From NCBI RefSeq assembly GCF_900176595.1, contig NZ_LT838813.1, positions 3,924,001 through 3,988,000 on the forward strand: a DNA stretch of 64,000 nt, given 5' to 3'. This stretch comes from Aquiflexum balticum DSM 16537. GTDB lineage: Bacteria > Bacteroidota > Bacteroidia > Cytophagales > Cyclobacteriaceae. The notes under the pieces are model-generated. The model was not told the DNA's origin. It did no database searches and saw only the letters and a program-made list of their open reading frames with translations. This document shows positions 55,295 through 64,000 of the stretch, piece after piece. How positions within the stretch are numbered: the first letter of the stretch is position 1; every line of letters begins with the position of its first letter. A program made the position numbers and the translations under genes.

Positions 55295-56713
55295 ATGAAA
55301 AACAATATTATTTCATTTTTGATTGCAATTGGGTTGTTTTCGCTAGCTGCATGCAATCAGAATCAATCTGGCACAAGCTATACTGATAAAAATTTATCAC
55401 TTGATTCAATAAAGGCCATTGCAAAGGAGGCCTATATCTACGGCTATCCCATGGTGGACGGCTACCGCATCCAATACGGCTACTTCGTTGACAAGACCGA
55501 CCCCGAATACAAGGGACAGTGGAATGAGGTCCACAACATCCCGCGCGTCTACACCCCGGAGGACAAAGCCGTCCAGACTCCCAATTCTGACACACCGTAC
55601 TCCTTTGTCGGTGCGGATCTCCGGACCGAACCGCTCGTTCTGACGGTCCCGGAAATTCCAGAAGGTCGCTATTATTCGATTCAGTTCATCGACGCCTAAA
55701 CTTTCAACTTTGCTTATGCCGGCAGCCGAACTACTGGTAACGAAGCGGGTACCATCATGCTGGCCGGCCCGAATTGGAAGGGTGAGAAACCGCAGGGAAT
55801 CAAGGAGGTCATCCAGTCCGAGACCGAGTTAAACACCCTTATCTACCGCACCCAGCTTTTCGATCCGACCGACCTCGACAACGTGAAGAGGATCCAATCG
55901 GAGTACAAGGTGCAGCCCTTGAGCCAGTTTCTCGGCCAGCCCGCGCCCAGCCCCGCACCGGCCATCGACTTCATCAAGCCGATCAGCCAAGAAGAGCAGA
56001 AAAGCTCACTCGAGGTGTTCAATATCCTGAATTTCGTCCTGCAATTCAGTCCGACTGTTCCCTCCGAGAAGGAACTCATGGAGCGGTTCGCCAAGATTGG
56101 AATCGGCGCCGGAAAGACCTTTGATGCCACGCAGCTTTCCCCTGAAATGAAGAAAGCCTTCGAGGAAGGCATAGCCGACGCCTGGAAAGAATTTGCGGAC
56201 GGCGCGAAGTTATTGGCGGAAGGCAAAATTACCGCCGGTGATGTCTTCGGCACGCGTGTATCCATGAAAAACAATTACTTCAACCGCTGGCTTGCAACCA
56301 TTGGCATTTGGGGAAATTCAAAGCAGGAAGCGATGTACCCTATTTATTTCACTGACGCCAGCGGCCAAAAGCTCGACGGCGCGAACCGCTATACGCTACA
56401 TTTCCCGAAGGGCCAACTGCCACCCGCGAATGCGTTTTGGTCGCTCACCATGTATCAACTGCCGGAAAGCTTGCTGGTGGCCAATCCGATCGACCGCTAT
56501 CTCATCAACTCGCCGATGCTGCCGAAGCTGAAAATGGATGCCGATGGCGGCCTCACGCTCTACATCCAAAACGAGTCACCCGGCAAGGAGCTGGAGTCCA
56601 ACTGGCTGCCTGCACCCAAGGGACCATTCTCAGCTTACTTGCGGATCTATTGGCCGAAAGAAGAGGTGCTGCAAGGCAAGTGGACCGCGCCTCAGATGAA
56701 GCAGATGCCATAA
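55295..56713 (+). pseudogene. DUF1254/DUF1214 lipoprotein with an internal TAA and a high-GC body on an AT-rich leader
   Basis: One frame runs from 55295 to 56713 (473 codons) with a single TAA at 55697-55699, where the reading FIDA-stop-TFNFAYAGSRTTGNEAG suggests a Tyr codon was lost. The body carries DUF1254 (KEAYIYGYPMVDGYRIQY, NSDTPYSFVGADLRTEP) and DUF1214 (YTLHFPKGQLPPANAFWSLT, YIQNESPGKELESNWLPAP). The first ~130 bp are AT-rich with a native lipobox SLAACN, whereas from about 55430 the codons are GC-rich. This points to recombination of foreign coding sequence onto a native start. A full-length relative follows at 56873. Confidence 0.82.
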
Positions 56714-56872
56714 AAGAAGGAGTCGCAAGAACCTTGACAGTGAATTTCACCTGCTAACAACTTGGTAGCAGGCCGATTCGAAAAAACACAAATGACTTCA
56801 ACTTCGTCTATTGGCAGTTGGAAAAGACCGGTCTTGAAGAAGGTTGAAAATGAAATATTTAAAGATTTGAAA

Positions 56873-58408
56873 ATGAGACTAATAAAATTCAAAGCACTGT
56901 CAATGATTACACTAATTGGAGTAATCACTGCATGCAATCAACCGCAATCGAAAGATGCACCAGTAGCTAACAATACTGTTTCACTTGCTGAGGCTACATT
57001 GGAAGGCGATGAATTGATTAAAACCAATTTTGGTGACATTCAATTGACCCAAAGTTATATCACCAAAGAATCCATTGCTAAACTGAATGACCAATTGAGT
57101 GTACAAAGGGCCATTGAAGTGTATCAATGGTCGCTTCCGGTAACCACTTTTCAAATGTGGTACAATGCGCATGCTGAAGTCTATGGCGGAGCAGATTTGG
57201 ATTTTGTAGAATACAAATCATTCAATGAAAAAGTAGGGATACTTACCGCTAACGCTACCACCCCTTATGTGATCAGTTGGGCAGATCTTTCTAAAACGGG
57301 GCCTGTGGTTATTGATTATCCCGCCGGTGCTTCTGCGGGAGCAGTAATGGATTTTTATCAACTTTCCTTAGGCGATTTAGGGTTAAATGGCGCAGATAAG
57401 GGAAAAGGCGGTAAATACCTTATTCTTCCAAAAGGATATGATGCTTCAAATCTAAATACCAAAGGGTACATTGTTATTAACAGTCCAACCAGTAAAATAA
57501 TGATTGGCACCCGATTTCTGTCCACTGATGAAGCGGAAATCAAAAAGATGAAAGAGAATTTTCTTGTTGGCAAATATGGGGAGGTTTTAAATCCGGCGAA
57601 ATTCATTTCCAATACCGGCAAGCGATTTGAGGGCATGCCTTTCAGGGGCTTAAAGTATTTTGAATTGGTGCACCAGTTTATTCAAAATGAGCCACAGAAG
57701 GAAGAAGATAAAATTTTCTATACCTACTTAAAATATATGGGTATTGAAAATGGTCAAGCCTTTAATCCTTCAGAACAACTAAAAAAGATTCTAACGGAAG
57801 GTGCCAATTTGGGCGAACTGATGGTTAAAGCTAACCAAATACAACCGCGTCAAGATGAGCCATATTATGAAAATAGCAGTTGGTACAGAGAGTTAACCAA
57901 TTTCCCGTTAACCAAGACCAGTGAGTCGAATTATTTCTTAGATGAAAGTACACAGTATTATTACGAAGCTGTAACCGTAACAGCAGGCATGCAATCCAAT
58001 ACGCCAGGACCAGGTACTACGAGTTATTTAACCACCAAAGAAGATAAAGATGGCAACCTCTTACTTGGGTCAAATACATACAAGATCCATTTACCGGCAG
58101 GTATTCCGGCTTCTAATTTCTGGGCATTGACTTTATACAGCGAAAACACCCGCTGTTTTATCGACAATAAAAACGCAACAGATAAACTAAGGGCTACTAG
58201 TGTCGATTCGAGAGATAAGAATCTGGTTATAAACGCAGATGGCAGTGTGGATTTGTATATCGGTCCAAAAGCACCGGAAGGCAAAGAAAGCAACTGGCTA
58301 CAAACCAATGTCGGTGAAGGATGGTTTCCACTGATCAGAACCTATGGTACACAGCAAGCACTATTTGATAAAACATGGAAGCCTGGGGAATTTGAATTGA
58401 TGGAATAA
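56873..58408 (+). CDS. DUF1254/DUF1214 lipoprotein
   Basis: ATG at 56873 (MRLIKFKALSMITLIGVITACN, Cys21 lipobox); the open frame extends to 56762 but lacks a signal there. The 511-aa protein has DUF1254 in the first half (QRAIEVYQWSLPVTTFQMWY, ATTPYVISWADLSKTGP) and DUF1214 near the end (YKIHLPAGIPASNFWALTLY, DLYIGPKAPEGKESNWLQTN). Function of these domains is unknown. AT-rich like its neighbours, unlike the GC-rich upstream homologue. Confidence 0.9.
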   Translation: MRLIKFKALSMITLIGVITACNQPQSKDAPVANNTVSLAEATLEGDELIKTNFGDIQLTQSYITKESIAKLNDQLSVQRAIEVYQWSLPVTTFQMWYNAHAEVYGGADLDFVEYKSFNEKVGILTANATTPYVISWADLSKTGPVVIDYPAGASAGAVMDFYQLSLGDLGLNGADKGKGGKYLILPKGYDASNLNTKGYIVINSPTSKIMIGTRFLSTDEAEIKKMKENFLVGKYGEVLNPAKFISNTGKRFEGMPFRGLKYFELVHQFIQNEPQKEEDKIFYTYLKYMGIENGQAFNPSEQLKKILTEGANLGELMVKANQIQPRQDEPYYENSSWYRELTNFPLTKTSESNYFLDESTQYYYEAVTVTAGMQSNTPGPGTTSYLTTKEDKDGNLLLGSNTYKIHLPAGIPASNFWALTLYSENTRCFIDNKNATDKLRATSVDSRDKNLVINADGSVDLYIGPKAPEGKESNWLQTNVGEGWFPLIRTYGTQQALFDKTWKPGEFELME

Positions 58409-58605
58409 CATCATACAATTTATGGATGATCTTTGCTGGAAATTTTGCTTGTAAAGGACCTGTAAATGAAAATTTGCAGAAGAAGGAATCGAAGTTGATT
58501 ACAACGCCCGACATGTACAGGGACTTTGTGGGAGATCTGTACTTACAAAATAATTTTATTCAAATTTTTAAGTAGAATTAACAGCTTTATTTCAATAGGT
58601 TAAAG

Positions 58606-59769
58606 ATGGATGAATTTTCATTTGGTAAAAGTAATTTTGATCGGATCTTAAGAAAAATCGGATTGAAATTATCCGAAAAAAAAGAATTGAAAGTCAAGGT
58701 ATTGATTGCTGTTGGATTGTGTTGGTTGCCTTTGGTCATCCTTTCCTTAATCCATGGCAACTTTTGGACCGGTAGTATAGAGGGTTCTTTTATCACTTCT
58801 GCGGAGGCGCAAACAAGATTTTTAATTTCCTTGCCCATCCTTATCCTTGCGGAGCCTTTGGTCGGTGGAAGGTTGATAAAAACTTTGGTTCAATTCCTGG
58901 ATTCCGGGTTGATTCCCAAAAACCAAGTGGAAGAGTTTAAATCAATAGTCAAGAAAAAAACCAACTTTCTTCAAAATCCATGGACTGACATCTTCTTGCT
59001 GGTGATATGCTATATTCAAGTAGGATCCATTCTTTTTTTTGAGGCACAATACACTTCAGTTGCAGCATGGCAGTTTGGAGAAAGTAATGGAGAAGCATTT
59101 CTGAATATAGTAGGGAAATGGGCGGTAATTGTCAGCAGACCTATTACTTTGTTTTTAATATACAGGTGGATATTAAGGGTCTTGGTTTGGGGAAGAATTT
59201 TGGCAGGAATAGCCAAGTTGAATCTTTACCTATCCCCATTTCATGCAGATAAAGCGGGAGGTCTTGGGTTTTTGGCATTTAGTATTTCCTATTTTTCCCC
59301 CGTATGTTTTGCTATTTCGGTATCCATTGCTGGAAATATGGCTGATTTAATGTTAGTCGATGGGATGAAACTGATTGAATTTAGGTTGATTTTATTAGGT
59401 TATCTGCTATTTATTGCCGGGTTTTTTACTTATCCGTTGTTTGTTTTTTCCAAAATACTTCTCGATTTCAAAGAGAAATGTATTTTCGAACTTTACGATG
59501 GGATCCAACATGTGTATAATAAGGTGGATTTGAAAACCCTTCATAACCGAAATCCGGAAGGTGAAAATGCTGAAGACATTTCCTATGTAGCTTCTTTCGC
59601 AGACTTTAATGCTGTATTGGAAAATGTAATGAATATGAGATTACTGCCTTTTCAGATAAGAGATTTATTGCCTCTGATGGTTTTGACTTTGGTTCCATTT
59701 TTGTTTGTGATACTTATCGAAATCCCCGTTTCGGAGATTATTTCGCGATTGATCAATACTTTGTTCTGA
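58606..59769 (+). CDS. Multi-pass membrane protein of unknown function
   Basis: A 387-aa inner-membrane protein with six to seven hydrophobic segments (for instance VLIAVGLCWLPLVILSLIHG, FLISLPILILAEPLV, LILLGYLLFIAGFFTYPLFV). Charged cytoplasmic loops. No recognised domain. Isolated gene between DUF1254 and the TetR regulator. Confidence 0.75.
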   Translation: MDEFSFGKSNFDRILRKIGLKLSEKKELKVKVLIAVGLCWLPLVILSLIHGNFWTGSIEGSFITSAEAQTRFLISLPILILAEPLVGGRLIKTLVQFLDSGLIPKNQVEEFKSIVKKKTNFLQNPWTDIFLLVICYIQVGSILFFEAQYTSVAAWQFGESNGEAFLNIVGKWAVIVSRPITLFLIYRWILRVLVWGRILAGIAKLNLYLSPFHADKAGGLGFLAFSISYFSPVCFAISVSIAGNMADLMLVDGMKLIEFRLILLGYLLFIAGFFTYPLFVFSKILLDFKEKCIFELYDGIQHVYNKVDLKTLHNRNPEGENAEDISYVASFADFNAVLENVMNMRLLPFQIRDLLPLMVLTLVPFLFVILIEIPVSEIISRLINTLF

Positions 59770-60047
59770 CCTCTTTTTTTAATTAAGGAATTTGTCATTT
59801 TTTTCAGTTCTAAAATTCCAATCTACAATCAAAAAAAATCAGTGAAATATTCTAAAAACCATTTGATTTTTATAATTGAAACTTTAAAAAGTTTATCTTT
59901 TAAGATTTATAGATCTTGTTTTGGTTCTGCGTTTTATTTGATTTAAGTTTTTTTAAACAATTAATTTGGTAATTTCAAATTACATAGTCTTTAAAAAGTA
60001 GATTTGCTTTAAGACTTTCATCAACCACAGCAAAACAAAATGATATT

Positions 60048-60605
60048 ATGTCTAAATTAAAAGAACATCAAAAAAGCTGGTTATCAGTAGGATATCAGCT
60101 TTTTGGTGAGGATGGTCCTGAGGGTATCCAAGTAGAACGACTTGCACGAATCCTGCAACTAAATAAATCAAGTTTTTATCATTTTTTTGTCAATAAGGAG
60201 ATTTTTATCAACCAAATGCTCCAAATGCATAAAAGATTTGCAAATGAAATGACGGAAGAAATTTTTAAGTTGGGATCATTTGATCCTGGGGTAATAAATT
60301 TGTTGATGGAATATAAAGATACTGTTCTGTTTCATAGACAACTTATCCGTAACAGTCAATTTCCCGATTACAAAAATATATTTGATAATATCAACCATAA
60401 AATAGATCAGGCGATTTTACCACTTTGGCAGGATGAAGTTAATTTATCTAAGGAATCGGCTTTCACTTTATTTGATATGATAAGGGATACTTTTTATAGT
60501 AGAATGAACCCAAAAAATATGTCGGCAGATACCATAAGGTCTGTAGTCAATGAGTCCAAGCTATTTCTTTCCCAAATGCAAAAAGACGGAAAACTTCCTA
60601 AGTAA
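60048..60605 (+). CDS. TetR/AcrR-family transcription regulator
   Basis: A 185-aa regulator. The N-terminal HTH is GIQVERLARILQLNKSSFYHFFVNKEIFI (residues about 25-53), of TetR type; the C-terminal ligand domain is helical and diverged. Target genes are unknown. A TAGATTTG -7-like element at 59999-60006 precedes it, -33 not convincing. Confidence 0.85.
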   Translation: MSKLKEHQKSWLSVGYQLFGEDGPEGIQVERLARILQLNKSSFYHFFVNKEIFINQMLQMHKRFANEMTEEIFKLGSFDPGVINLLMEYKDTVLFHRQLIRNSQFPDYKNIFDNINHKIDQAILPLWQDEVNLSKESAFTLFDMIRDTFYSRMNPKNMSADTIRSVVNESKLFLSQMQKDGKLPK

Positions 60606-60700
60606 ATTGAAATAGCATTTATACTGTAAAAAACTTATTTTTAGGTGAAGCATGCTTAGAATTTCAAACACCAAATAGGGAAGACTGACTTCCGAAATTA

Positions 60701-61094
60701 ATTACCACGAAAATCACTCAATCCTTAAGTATCAAGATATTGATAGCAATTACAGCTGCTGTTTTGATATTACATTTTTTGATTGTGTTGAAAATAATAC
60801 CTTATGATATTGTATGGGGCGGAAGATTGCAATCAGATCAGGAGATGTACACTTTTGAATCTTTTTCGATTATCAACAGTCTCTTTTTCATTTATGTTCT
60901 TGCCCAAAAAGGGAATTTCGTCAGCGCTGTTTTTTCTGACAAAATACTATCAGTGATCCTGTGGATTTTTTTTGGCCTATTTGTACTGAATACTATTGGT
61001 AATATTTAAAACAACATTTGAAAAATGGTTTGCATTGGTGACATTGATCAATTCTATTTTGCTTTGGAGGATAAATAGGGCAGCAAGAGGCTAA
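60701..61094 (+). pseudogene. Small membrane protein, copy 1, with degraded start and one-base shift
   Basis: The best frame reads ITTKITQSLSIKILIAITAA, LHFLIVLKIIPYDIVWGGRL, up to LFVLNTIGNI and a TAA at 61007-61009. Coding then continues one base shifted: KTTFEKWFALVTLINSILLW, RINRAARG, TAA at 61092-61094. No ATG start exists; ATT stands at 60701 where a start would be expected. The same break is kept in copy 2 (61982-62208). Confidence 0.65.
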
Positions 61095-61295
61095 CATAGG
61101 CATTATGAAAGAATAGTTATAGGGTTATTAAAAAGCAAAATACTTCTATTAAACTTTTGTTCAAAACAGAATTAATTGGCTTCGAATACTAACACTTTAT
61201 AAATATTCATACCGCATCTTAAGCAAGAAAACCTCAAAAGAATGAAACTTTTCATTGATAGTTTTTACTAACTTTGGTTATCTTGATTGTGAAAT

Positions 61296-61676
61296 ATGAT
61301 AGATTTAAAGAAACAGGTAGATTATTGGATAAAGGGAGCAGAGGAGGATTTATCAATAGCAGATTTACTGATCAAAGAAAATAGGATTCTCCATGGATTG
61401 TTTTTCTGCCATCTTGTAATTGAGAAAGCAATTAAAGCCCATGTAGTAAAAACAACTGGAGAGGTTGCCCCAAGGTCGCATAACTTGATTTATTTATCTG
61501 AAAAAGCAGCCTTGATATTTGATGATGACACCGAAATATTTCTGGGGATTTTAATGAAGTATCAATTGCAAGGGCGTTATCCGGATTATAATCCTGTCAA
61601 ACCTGACATTTTAAAAGTAAATGAATACATAGAAAAAACTAAAAGTTTGTTGCAATGGCTAAAAATGAGATTGTAG
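61296..61676 (+). CDS. HEPN-domain toxin of a HEPN-MNT system
   Basis: A 126-aa protein: helices LKKQVDYWIKGAEEDLSIAD, FFCHLVIEKAIKAHVVKTTG and the HEPN motif VAPRSHNLIYLSEKAALIF, with the conserved Arg-x-His region. HEPN proteins are RNase-like toxins. The gene overlaps the nucleotidyltransferase gene by 22 bp (61655-61676), the usual order toxin then antitoxin. Confidence 0.9.
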   Translation: MIDLKKQVDYWIKGAEEDLSIADLLIKENRILHGLFFCHLVIEKAIKAHVVKTTGEVAPRSHNLIYLSEKAALIFDDDTEIFLGILMKYQLQGRYPDYNPVKPDILKVNEYIEKTKSLLQWLKMRL

Positions 61677-61963
61677 AGATATTGAAAAAATATATTTTTG
61701 TTTTACGTTCAGAGGGTATAACCATCAATAAAGCTTATCTGTATGGTAGCTATTTGTCAAATACAGCGACTGATGACAGTGACATTGATATCATGTTAGT
61801 GACTGATTATGAAGATGATCATTTAAGTGGGAAAATATGGAGTCTAACTAGAAAAGTAAATTCGAAAATTGAGCCTTTTCTTGTTGGTAAGAATAGATTT
61901 AATAATAATGATACTTCTCCTCTGATCGATTTAGTAAAAAGAACTGGATTAGAGATTGCTTAA
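61655..61963 (+). CDS. Minimal nucleotidyltransferase (MNT) antitoxin
   Basis: A 102-aa protein with the MNT signature LYGSYLSNTATDDSDIDIML: GSY near residue 32 and the DxD metal ligands near 43-45. In type VII systems it AMPylates the HEPN partner to block it. The third catalytic Asp is likely near KIEPF. Pair is flanked by copies of a decayed gene. Confidence 0.9.
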   Translation: MAKNEIVEILKKYIFVLRSEGITINKAYLYGSYLSNTATDDSDIDIMLVTDYEDDHLSGKIWSLTRKVNSKIEPFLVGKNRFNNNDTSPLIDLVKRTGLEIA

Positions 61964-62421
61964 AAATTTTACCTCAAACAGTTTCGATTATCATCAGTCT
62001 TTTTTTTTTATGTATTGGCACAAAAGGGAAATTTTGTGAAAGCCGTTTTTTCTGACAAAACACTATCAGTAATCCTATGGATTTTCTTTGGCCTATTTGT
62101 TCTGGATGTTATTGGTAATATTTAAAACAACATTTGAAAAATGGTTTGCATCGGAGACATTATTCAATGCTTTTTTGCTTTGGATGGTAAATAAGCCAGC
62201 AATCAGATAGTAGGGTAGATTTTATGAAACCAAGTGAATAGGTTACGGTAAAATCCATTTGGGTGAATTGGAAATAAGGCTAAAAGGGGCTATGTTTAAA
62301 TAATTGAAATTCCAAAAGCCATATGGCAATTCCTTCTCTGAATTTAAATTTTAGCTATATTATTTGAACCTGTACTTGCTGATTTATAGAAAAATTAAAG
62401 CCATAATCATTTAAAAACCCT
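61964..62421. other. Intergenic region with copy 2 relic
   Basis: Contains the degenerate copy 2 (61982-62208) and a short AraC-like scrap near 62295-62330. No intact gene. The epimerase promoter is presumably within the last 100 bp, not defined. Confidence 0.5.
61982..62208 (+). pseudogene. 3' copy of the small membrane protein gene (copy 2, direct repeat)
   Basis: Repeats 60864-61094 with good similarity: FYVLAQKGNFVKAVFSDKTL, SVILWIFFGLFVLDVIGNI and the same TAA and shifted KTTFEKWF tail. A poly-T run near 62000-62010 is one base short for the frame. It lacks the first half, so it is a decayed partial duplication. It and copy 1 bracket the HEPN-MNT genes. Confidence 0.7.
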
Positions 62422-63324
62422 ATGACCAAAAAACGCATATTCTTCACCGGCGGATCAGGAAAGGCAGGAAAACATGTAATCCCATACTTACTCGACCAAG
62501 GACATCGGGTGATGAATGTGGACTTGACACCATTGCATTATCCGGGAGTTGACAACCTGACCGCAGATATCACCGATTCCGGACAGATGTTCAATGCGAT
62601 GAGTTCCTATGCAGCTTTGGATGAGTTGGAAGGAGGGAAGGGCATACCCAAGTTTGATGCAGTAGTCCATTTTGCTGCCGTGCCCAGGATTCTGATCAAA
62701 CCTGACAATGAGACTTTTCGGGTCAATGCCATAGGCACTTACAATGTAATTGAAGCGGCCGTCAAGCTTGGCATCAAGAAAATCATCATCGCTTCCTCTG
62801 AAACTACTTATGGGGTTTGTTTTTCGGATGGCCAAACTGATCCACATTCACTGCCCTTGGAAGAAGACTATGATGTGGATCCCATGGACAGCTACGGTTT
62901 ATCCAAGGTGGTCAACGAACAAACAGCCCGAAGTTTTCAACGCAGGTCAGGCTTTGATATCTATGCCCTTCGCATTGGCAATGTGATAGAACCCCATGAA
63001 TATGCTGAATTGTTTCCTCATTATTTCAAACATCCCGAAGTCCGCCGCAGGAATGCTTTCTGTTATATTGATGCCCGTGACCTGGGACAGATCGTGGACC
63101 TGTGCCTGCAAAAAGATGATTTGGGTTTTCAGATTTTCAATGCCGGAAATGACCACAATGGTGCGATTATTCCAAGCAAAGAATTGGCTGAAAGGTTTTT
63201 TCCGGGTGTGCCGCTCACCAAGGAATTGGGTGAACATGAAGCCTTGTTCTCAAACCGTAAAATACGGGAAGTCCTGGGTTTTAAAGAAGAGCATAATTGG
63301 AGGAAATATGTGAAAGGGGAGTAG
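62422..63324 (+). CDS. NAD-dependent epimerase/dehydratase
   Basis: A 300-aa extended short-chain dehydrogenase. Rossmann TGGSGKAGK (residues about 9-17), D-rich segment, SSETTYG and the catalytic YGLSKVVNEQ (Tyr/Lys). Acts on a sugar nucleotide or similar; the substrate is not apparent. Followed by an oxidoreductase 145 bp on, so a sugar-metabolism unit is plausible. Confidence 0.9.
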   Translation: MTKKRIFFTGGSGKAGKHVIPYLLDQGHRVMNVDLTPLHYPGVDNLTADITDSGQMFNAMSSYAALDELEGGKGIPKFDAVVHFAAVPRILIKPDNETFRVNAIGTYNVIEAAVKLGIKKIIIASSETTYGVCFSDGQTDPHSLPLEEDYDVDPMDSYGLSKVVNEQTARSFQRRSGFDIYALRIGNVIEPHEYAELFPHYFKHPEVRRRNAFCYIDARDLGQIVDLCLQKDDLGFQIFNAGNDHNGAIIPSKELAERFFPGVPLTKELGEHEALFSNRKIREVLGFKEEHNWRKYVKGE

Positions 63325-63469
63325 TAGTGGATTTTGGGAATTAATCAGTTATATTTTCCGTAAACTTTGATTCAACTTCTGAGAATAAATTAATTCAGCA
63401 TAAATTATAGCCTTAATTTCGCCTGCGATAGCATTTAATTATCTTACATTTCAAAATTTTGAAAAACAT

Positions 63470-64000
63470 ATGAAAAATATAGCAAGAAGAGAATTTTTCA
63501 AAAAAAGCGGTTTGGTGGTTTTGGGTTTAGGCATGGCCCCAACTTTAATTGCCCAAGCCCGCAAGAATGGACGGCTCAGAACTGCCCATATAGGACTTGG
63601 CGGAATGGGAATGGCTGACTTGGATGCTATCTCCTCACATGCGCTTGTCGATGTGGTGGCCCTATGTGATGTGGACAGCTCGGCATTGGCGAAAGCCAAA
63701 GCGCTCCATCCCAACGCTAAAATTTATGTGGACTACAGGACGATGCTGAATGAGTTAAAAAACGACATCGATGCGGTAATCGTTTCCACACCGGATCATA
63801 CCCATGCCCCCGCATCTTTGATGGCTATGAAGTTGGATAAACAGGTTTATTGTCAAAAACCTTTGACCCATCATGTTTCAGAGGCAAGGGCCATGAAAAA
63901 AATGGCAGAGAAAAAAAATCTGATCACCCAAATGGGAATTCAGGTTCACTCCTTTTACGATTATAAACTGGCAACACTGCTGATTCAATCCGGAATCATT
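63470..64000 (+). CDS. Gfo/Idh/MocA-family oxidoreductase, 5' part (runs off right edge)
   Basis: The first 177 codons are present. MKNIARREFFKKSGLVVLGL is a Tat-type signal (RREFFKKSG), then RTAHIGLGGMGMADLDA, the NAD(P)-binding segment, ALCDVDSSAL and the family's VSTPDHTHAPASLMAM and QKPLTHHVSEA. Periplasmic NAD-dependent sugar oxidoreductases of this type occur in Bacteroidota. The C-terminal substrate domain is outside the window. Confidence 0.93.
   Translation, partial: MKNIARREFFKKSGLVVLGLGMAPTLIAQARKNGRLRTAHIGLGGMGMADLDAISSHALVDVVALCDVDSSALAKAKALHPNAKIYVDYRTMLNELKNDIDAVIVSTPDHTHAPASLMAMKLDKQVYCQKPLTHHVSEARAMKKMAEKKNLITQMGIQVHSFYDYKLATLLIQSGII

Noticed and set aside
62295-62330. Second AraC C-terminal fragment (reverse strand GFWNFNYLN)
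   Set aside because: Only about twelve codons resemble the domain; too short to annotate as a gene relic.

Overview
The window looks like chromosome from a Bacteroidota bacterium, most likely a Cytophagales/Cyclobacteriaceae-type organism. The evidence is promoters of the TTG-N19/20-TAnnTTTG type, many outer-membrane beta-barrels and lipoproteins with Bacteroidota-style signal peptides, DUF4136, DUF2911, DUF3347 and DUF1254 proteins, a TonB receptor of the OMP_b-brl_3 type, and an integrase of the Bacteroidota conjugative-transposon class. No 16S gene or other taxonomic marker is present, so genus is not claimed.

Positions 1-34297 form a metal-resistance island, almost entirely on the minus strand, that runs off the left edge. 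Its right end is a tyrosine integrase (33050-34297, split by an in-frame TAG) lying directly beside the 3' end of tRNA-Pro(UGG) (34582-34655). That is the usual layout of an element integrated at a tRNA. Read from right to left the island holds: an ArsR repressor with two operators, MerTP and a GDCCVxC Cys protein; a GH13 glycosidase (plus strand); a Cys-rich exported protein and a porin; a tightly coupled five-gene operon (small helical protein, ATP-cone/restriction-endonuclease fusion, beta-CASP nuclease, frameshifted exported protein, AAA NTPase); a P2-type cation ATPase; then a very long copper/silver operon (20158 to 1620). The copper operon runs cusA, cusC, cusB, K+ channel, tiny membrane peptide, DUF3347 protein, exported Gly-repeat protein, TRASH-like protein, NTF2-like protein, DUF2231-like protein, GDCCVxC-methyltransferase, multicopper oxidase fused to a barrel, APC permease, PepSY protein, DUF2911 lipoprotein and CopB ATPase. 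A second efflux gene (czcA-like) begins at 979. Together they would export Cu/Ag across both membranes, oxidise Cu(I) outside the inner membrane and buffer metal in the periplasm.

Positions 34656-64000 look like ordinary chromosome with patches of decay. They hold a MarR-GNAT fusion regulator; a two-component system beside a TonB receptor; a striking three-unit array of hairpins (40401-40800); a ChbG-type deacetylase fused to a serine hydrolase; small DUF proteins; relics of a transposase and an AraC regulator; a plus-strand run of envelope proteins; an arylsulfatase; two DUF1254 genes, of which the first has a high-GC body on an AT-rich native leader and an internal TAA; a TetR regulator; a HEPN-MNT toxin-antitoxin pair sitting between two copies of a decayed membrane-protein gene; and finally an epimerase and a Gfo/Idh/MocA oxidoreductase that runs off the right edge.

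Several genes carry single-base frameshifts or nonsense codons. Four of the frameshifts fit one surplus base, two of them in homopolymers. Some may be sequencing or assembly errors, so those genes are listed as disrupted rather than dead. Domain assignments were made by eye from the translations; no database search was run.
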